This document shows, in pieces, positions 6,813 through 9,067 of a stretch of 9,067 bases of DNA. The DNA comes from an uncultured euryarchaeote (GTDB lineage: Archaea > Thermoplasmatota > Poseidoniia > Poseidoniales > Poseidoniaceae), in the NCBI GenBank assembly GCA_937881505.1, contig CALGEM010000240.1, positions 1-9,067 on the forward strand. Reading direction: 5' to 3'. A model generated the notes under the pieces. The model had not been told where the DNA came from. It was given only the letters and a program-made list of their open reading frames with translations, and made no database searches. Numbering within the stretch: the stretch's first letter is position 1; every line of letters begins with the position of its first letter. The translations under genes were made by a program, and so were the position numbers.

Positions 6813-7020
6813 AAAATAGGGATGTTACATTTTCGCGTGGAACGCGCCGCCGAGTGGTACATACCGTTTGTAAATACCAAAATTGAACAATGAAAATTCC
6901 AAGATGGCTTTCGCTGATGAAGGGAATTGAGGTGAACAGGGTGAGAGAAAACGAGAGGGGATGGGATGCACTCAACGAGAACTTCAACAGCCCTGTTCGT
7001 TAATTCGTAGGTCTAGCCAG

Positions 7021-7028
7021 TTTATATG
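7021..7028 (-). promoter_or_regulatory. Orphan TATA-like box downstream of map
   Basis: The minus strand reads CATATAAA, a good TATA-box match, with no gene start behind it at the expected distance. Transcription would begin near 6995 and could run to the hairpin at 6793-6812. It may be chance in an AT-rich spacer. Confidence 0.3.
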
Positions 7029-7049
7029 CGTTTTTGAGCGCAAAAAACG
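7029..7049 (-). terminator. Possible terminator of the map operon
   Basis: A T6 run on the minus strand (7042-7047) starts 7 bases after the map stop codon. It lies within an inverted repeat, CGTTTTT/AAAAACG (7029-7035 and 7043-7049). Archaeal polymerase can stop at T runs alone, so this is a plausible end for the four-gene operon. Confidence 0.4.
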
Positions 7050-7053
7050 GGTT

Positions 7054-8067
7054 TTATTCGACTGTGAGGATCTCTGGGCCACCTGAAGTGACGTGAACAG
7101 TGTGTTCGAATTGGGCAATATTTCCTCCATCTTTGCAACGAAGAACGTGGTACGTCTCAAGGAAACGAATCTTGATGAGTTTGTTCACCAGTGCATTCCA
7201 CTTGCTCTGCAGGCTGGCTTCGTCAGCGTCCGGGAAGGGTTTTTTCAGCATGGGGAAAGCCCAGCGCTCAGCAAAAGGAAGGGTGGAATACCGCTCCTCC
7301 AAATTGCGGGCCATCTGGGCGCCCAACGGCTTGAGTTGATTTTTGGCGCGGGCTTTGCGAGAGGTGGTCAAACCGGTGACCCGGTAGATGTTGGACGAAT
7401 TGGAGCGGCCGATGTTTTCAATCAGTCCGGATTCGCCGGTGGTGTTGAAGGGTTCAATGGCGTAAACGCCGCCTTCTTCGACCACACCTGAAAAGCCACG
7501 GTTGTCTTTTCCGCAGGCATAGGAAGGAACCGAGACGCCTGCATGGAGTTCCCACGGCTTGAGTTGGTGGCCGCAGAGGTTGCGGATGGGCTGGAAGCCT
7601 GCGTCAAGGGAGGGTTGGGCCGCGGCCTGTCCCACTTTGTACCAGGGCGTACCGGGATGAAGCATCTCAACGGCTGCATCTCGTGCCTCTTTGGCTGCCT
7701 TGATCTGTTCGGTGTGTTCGTTGCTGTTACCAATTTCCAGTGTTAGGGCATTATCGCCGATGTGCCCTTTGATATGGACGCCGAAGTCAATTTTGACACA
7801 GTCGCCCTTCTGCAACACCATCTCGCCGTCCCATCCCTCAACGCCTTCGACCTGGTGATTGGTGGTGAAGTGGGCCGCCAAATCATTCACGGCAATGGTG
7901 CCCGGGAAGGCAGGTTTGCCGCCGTGTCGGTGGATGAAGCGCTCAGCGGATTCAATGATTTCATGGAAGGTCTTGCCGGGCTGGAGTTCATCCTTCATGG
8001 CCTCCAAGGTACGACGGGCGACATGCCCCGCATCTTTCCAATACTTCAAGTTGGATTCTTCCACCAT
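7054..8067 (-). CDS. map: Methionine aminopeptidase, type II
   Basis: Protein of 337 residues that would remove the initiator methionine from new proteins in the cytoplasm. All five metal ligands of the pita-bread fold can be placed: Asp94 (KIDFGVH), Asp105 (HIGDNAL), His167 (NLCGHQL), Glu205 (YAIEPF) and Glu321 (AQFEHTV). The substrate histidine His66 lies in AAHFTTN. The long helical insert between the last two ligands, and the archaeal/eukaryotic spacing, mark it as type II. It is longer than the roughly 295 residues usual in archaea, with most of the excess in the 206-320 insert, which is rich in Lys and Arg (TSRKARAKNQLK). The ATG at 8065-8067 lies inside the end of the Sua5 gene, a 22-base overlap, so translation is probably coupled. 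It is the last gene of the operon. Confidence 0.95.
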   Translation of the reverse strand: MVEESNLKYWKDAGHVARRTLEAMKDELQPGKTFHEIIESAERFIHRHGGKPAFPGTIAVNDLAAHFTTNHQVEGVEGWDGEMVLQKGDCVKIDFGVHIKGHIGDNALTLEIGNSNEHTEQIKAAKEARDAAVEMLHPGTPWYKVGQAAAQPSLDAGFQPIRNLCGHQLKPWELHAGVSVPSYACGKDNRGFSGVVEEGGVYAIEPFNTTGESGLIENIGRSNSSNIYRVTGLTTSRKARAKNQLKPLGAQMARNLEERYSTLPFAERWAFPMLKKPFPDADEASLQSKWNALVNKLIKIRFLETYHVLRCKDGGNIAQFEHTVHVTSGGPEILTVE

Positions 8068-8639
8068 TGAACCACGCTACGCGTAGGTATGATGCCCTCT
8101 CTCATAACAGTTACCTCCACACCTTGTTCATTTTGCGTCACGTTGAGAATGGTGCTTCCCATGCCACCGGGACAACGCCCGGGGAGAACGGCGTGGGAAG
8201 GGAGACCCAAACCTGCACCGGCTTCCTCGGCTGTGTCTGCAGGTGTTTCGCCTGACTCGTTGGCGCTGGTGGCCGTGATGGGCCCGAAGGTCTCGACCAG
8301 TTGCCGAGCGGTGGGGTGCGCAAGGCAGCGAACAGCCACACGCTCGCCGCCCAAACGAGGGTCAAGCGGGGTTGTGGCGTCGAGGATGAAGGTGAAGCCG
8401 CCCTTTGGAAAAGCGGCTTCGAGGTGGCGGATTTTTTCAGGAACATGCACCAAAGCCTCGGCTTGGTCAAGCGAGAGAACCCCCAAGCTGACGGGTTTGT
8501 CCGCCGAACGTTGCTTGAGTTCGAACAAGCTGTCAAGGGCTGCGGCGTTGGGTAGGCACGCCAGGCCGGGTAACGTGCTGGTCGGATAAGCGATAACGCC
8601 ACCCCCGTTCACGTGGTCAACCGTTTGCTTCGAGAGCAT
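8046..8639 (-). CDS. Sua5/YrdC/YciO-family threonylcarbamoyl-AMP synthase
   Basis: Protein of 197 residues, the single-domain YrdC length without the C-terminal Sua5 domain. The family makes threonylcarbamoyl-adenylate from threonine, bicarbonate and ATP; KEOPS then passes the group to A37 of ANN-decoding tRNAs as t6A. Visible motifs are YPTSTLPGLAC (18-28, family form YPTDTxYGLxC), KQRSADKP (42-49, the basic ATP/bicarbonate site), ATSANESGETPA (123-134, the SANxSG motif) and STILNV (162-167). YciO-like paralogues share these motifs, so t6A synthesis is likely but not certain. The ATG at 8637-8639 is chosen because GAGGTG (8648-8653) sits 8 bases before it. A GTG at 8646-8648 in the same frame would overlap that site. 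The C-terminal end overlaps map. Confidence 0.9.
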   Translation of the reverse strand: MLSKQTVDHVNGGGVIAYPTSTLPGLACLPNAAALDSLFELKQRSADKPVSLGVLSLDQAEALVHVPEKIRHLEAAFPKGGFTFILDATTPLDPRLGGERVAVRCLAHPTARQLVETFGPITATSANESGETPADTAEEAGAGLGLPSHAVLPGRCPGGMGSTILNVTQNEQGVEVTVMREGIIPTRSVVQWWKNPT

Positions 8640-8647
8640 GGCGTTCA

Positions 8648-8653
8648 CACCTC
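8648..8653 (-). promoter_or_regulatory. Ribosome binding site deciding the Sua5/YrdC start
   Basis: GAGGTG on the minus strand lies 8 bases before the ATG at 8637-8639 and overlaps the stop codon of the upstream gene (TGAGGTG). This suggests translational coupling and favours the ATG over the GTG at 8646-8648. Confidence 0.55.
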
Positions 8654-8924
8654 ATGATTGGACCCACTGGTTGACATGGAGGTGAGCGACTTCCTCGGCC
8701 AGCGCTTTGTCTTCGGTTCGAATCATGAGTTTGCCGCTCGGGTACAAGGTCATCTCACATCGACCAGAAAACGTCCAGCACAAACGAGAGCGCACCCCGA
8801 CCTCAAAACCCGCCGCTTCGATGGCGCCCCCCACGGCATCGAGATCGATGGTTTCAACATCGTCCGGGACAATTTGGTAGGAACCTTGGGCGCCGCACAA
8901 CTCCATTGCAAAACCGTCAGACAT
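8652..8924 (-). CDS. Small conserved-looking protein of unknown function
   Basis: Protein of 90 residues from the ATG at 8922-8924; a GTG at 8931-8933 in the same frame would add three. I do not recognise the family. It is acidic, with a PDDVETIDLD stretch, a central SRLCWTFSGRCEMTLYPSGKLMI stretch reading as two beta strands around a turn, and a C-terminal helix (EDKALAEEVAHLH). The strand-turn-strand-helix order, with LYPSGKLMI, resembles one half of a TBP-like or other small alpha/beta domain; this is only a fold-level impression. There are no membrane segments. The two cysteines in the central stretch could pair or bind metal. It begins right after the stop of the PPSG-repeat gene and ends 12 bases before the Sua5 start, so it is part of the translation-related operon. 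Confidence 0.7.
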   Translation of the reverse strand: MSDGFAMELCGAQGSYQIVPDDVETIDLDAVGGAIEAAGFEVGVRSRLCWTFSGRCEMTLYPSGKLMIRTEDKALAEEVAHLHVNQWVQS

Positions 8925-8933
8925 GGATTTCAC

Positions 8934-9067
8934 TCACAGATCAGAGGGGCGCTTGGGCGGGCCGCTCGGAGGGCCGGAAGGTGGGCCAGATGGCGGACCA
9001 GAGGGGGGACCGGAAGGTGGACCTGACGGCGGACCGGAAGGTGGACCGCTCGGAGGGCCGGAAGGTG
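8934..9067 (-). CDS. C-terminal end of a PPSG-repeat protein (cut by window edge)
   Basis: Only the last 44 codons are present: nine perfect Pro-Pro-Ser-Gly tetrapeptides and a tail PPKRPSDL before the TGA at 8934-8936. The tail would be an extended, flexible, uncharged segment, perhaps a linker or surface-exposed end; the functional domain is outside the window. The opposite strand is also open here (Gly-Pro-Glu/Asp/Leu-Gly from an ATG at 8923). The minus strand is chosen because every difference between the nine units is silent for PPSG, including TCN to AGC serine swaps, while on the plus strand they change Glu to Asp or Leu. The next gene starts at once after the stop, which fits an operon. 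The function is unknown. Confidence 0.65.
   Translation of the reverse strand, partial: PSGPPSGPPSGPPSGPPSGPPSGPPSGPPSGPPSGPPKRPSDL
8959..9066. repeat. 12-base tandem repeat, nine units to the window edge
   Basis: Nine consecutive 12-base units, such as GGACCGGAAGGT and GGGCCGCTCGGA on the plus strand, run from 8959 to the end of the window. They encode the PPSG repeat on the minus strand and probably continue beyond it. Units differ at one to several bases but never in length. Confidence 0.85.

Larger units (their letters stand above)
6702..7053. other. 352-base spacer between map and the pilin gene
   Basis: No convincing protein gene lies here. The left end holds the pilin promoter and leader. 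The middle (about 6830-6995) is not simple repeat and shows an AT-rich patch near 6864-6890. A free-standing hairpin with a T run lies at 6793-6812, and a minus-strand TATA-like box at 7021-7028. A 78-codon minus-strand frame (6751-6987) has only a TTG start, no ribosome binding site, and covers the pilin TATA box, so I do not call it. Confidence 0.6.

Noticed and set aside
6751..6987. Minus-strand 78-codon frame in the map-pilin spacer
   Set aside because: It has only a TTG start and no ribosome site, runs through the terminator-like hairpin and over the pilin TATA box, and the product has no recognisable features.
6830..7000. tRNA or known riboswitch in the long spacer
   Set aside because: I found no cloverleaf arms, no T-loop consensus and no recognisable riboswitch core on either strand.
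8923..9067. Plus-strand frame starting ATG 8923, giving a Gly-Pro-Glu-Gly repeat
   Set aside because: Differences between repeat units change amino acids on this strand but are all silent on the minus strand, where the gene also abuts an operon.
8959..9067. CRISPR array or other non-coding tandem repeat
   Set aside because: The units are 12 bases with no spacers and are in frame with a coding tail; no CRISPR-like repeat/spacer pattern occurs anywhere in the window.

Overview
The window most likely comes from a planktonic euryarchaeon, probably Marine Group II (Candidatus Poseidoniales) or a relative. This is inferred from gene content, not measured. It carries a class III signal-peptide pilin of archaeal type, a type II methionine aminopeptidase and a short Sua5/YrdC protein, plus TATA-like boxes with few strong Shine-Dalgarno sites. 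I saw no rRNA, tRNA, CRISPR array, insertion sequence or integrase.

Left part (1 to about 6110): a surface-glycan or glycoconjugate region. A partial TPR-like gene and a 463-residue protein run leftward. The 463-residue protein joins a TPR-like N terminus to a PP-loop ATPase core and a QueC-spaced four-cysteine site. Divergent from them, an NAD-dependent sugar epimerase and a GT4 glycosyltransferase run rightward, 6 bases apart. A second GT4 glycosyltransferase runs leftward and overlaps the first tail to tail. Divergent from it is a membrane-associated GT2 glycosyltransferase with a probable leaderless promoter. Together they suggest synthesis of an activated sugar and its assembly into a cell-surface polysaccharide, or a glycan attached to protein or lipid.

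Middle part (6111 to 7053): a convergent terminator region, then a secreted type IV pilin-like protein on the minus strand. It has the best expression signals in the window: TATA box, leader hairpin and a strong Shine-Dalgarno site. The 352 bases behind it hold no convincing gene. They do hold a minus-strand TATA-like box and a stand-alone hairpin followed by a T run, which together could bound a small RNA.

Right part (7054 to 9067): a tight leftward operon. In transcription order it holds a protein ending in a perfect PPSG tetrapeptide repeat (cut by the window edge), a 90-residue protein of unknown function, a Sua5/YrdC threonylcarbamoyl-AMP synthase (tRNA t6A pathway) and a type II methionine aminopeptidase. 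Genes abut or overlap by up to 22 bases, so this looks like a translation-related housekeeping operon next to the accessory glycan region.
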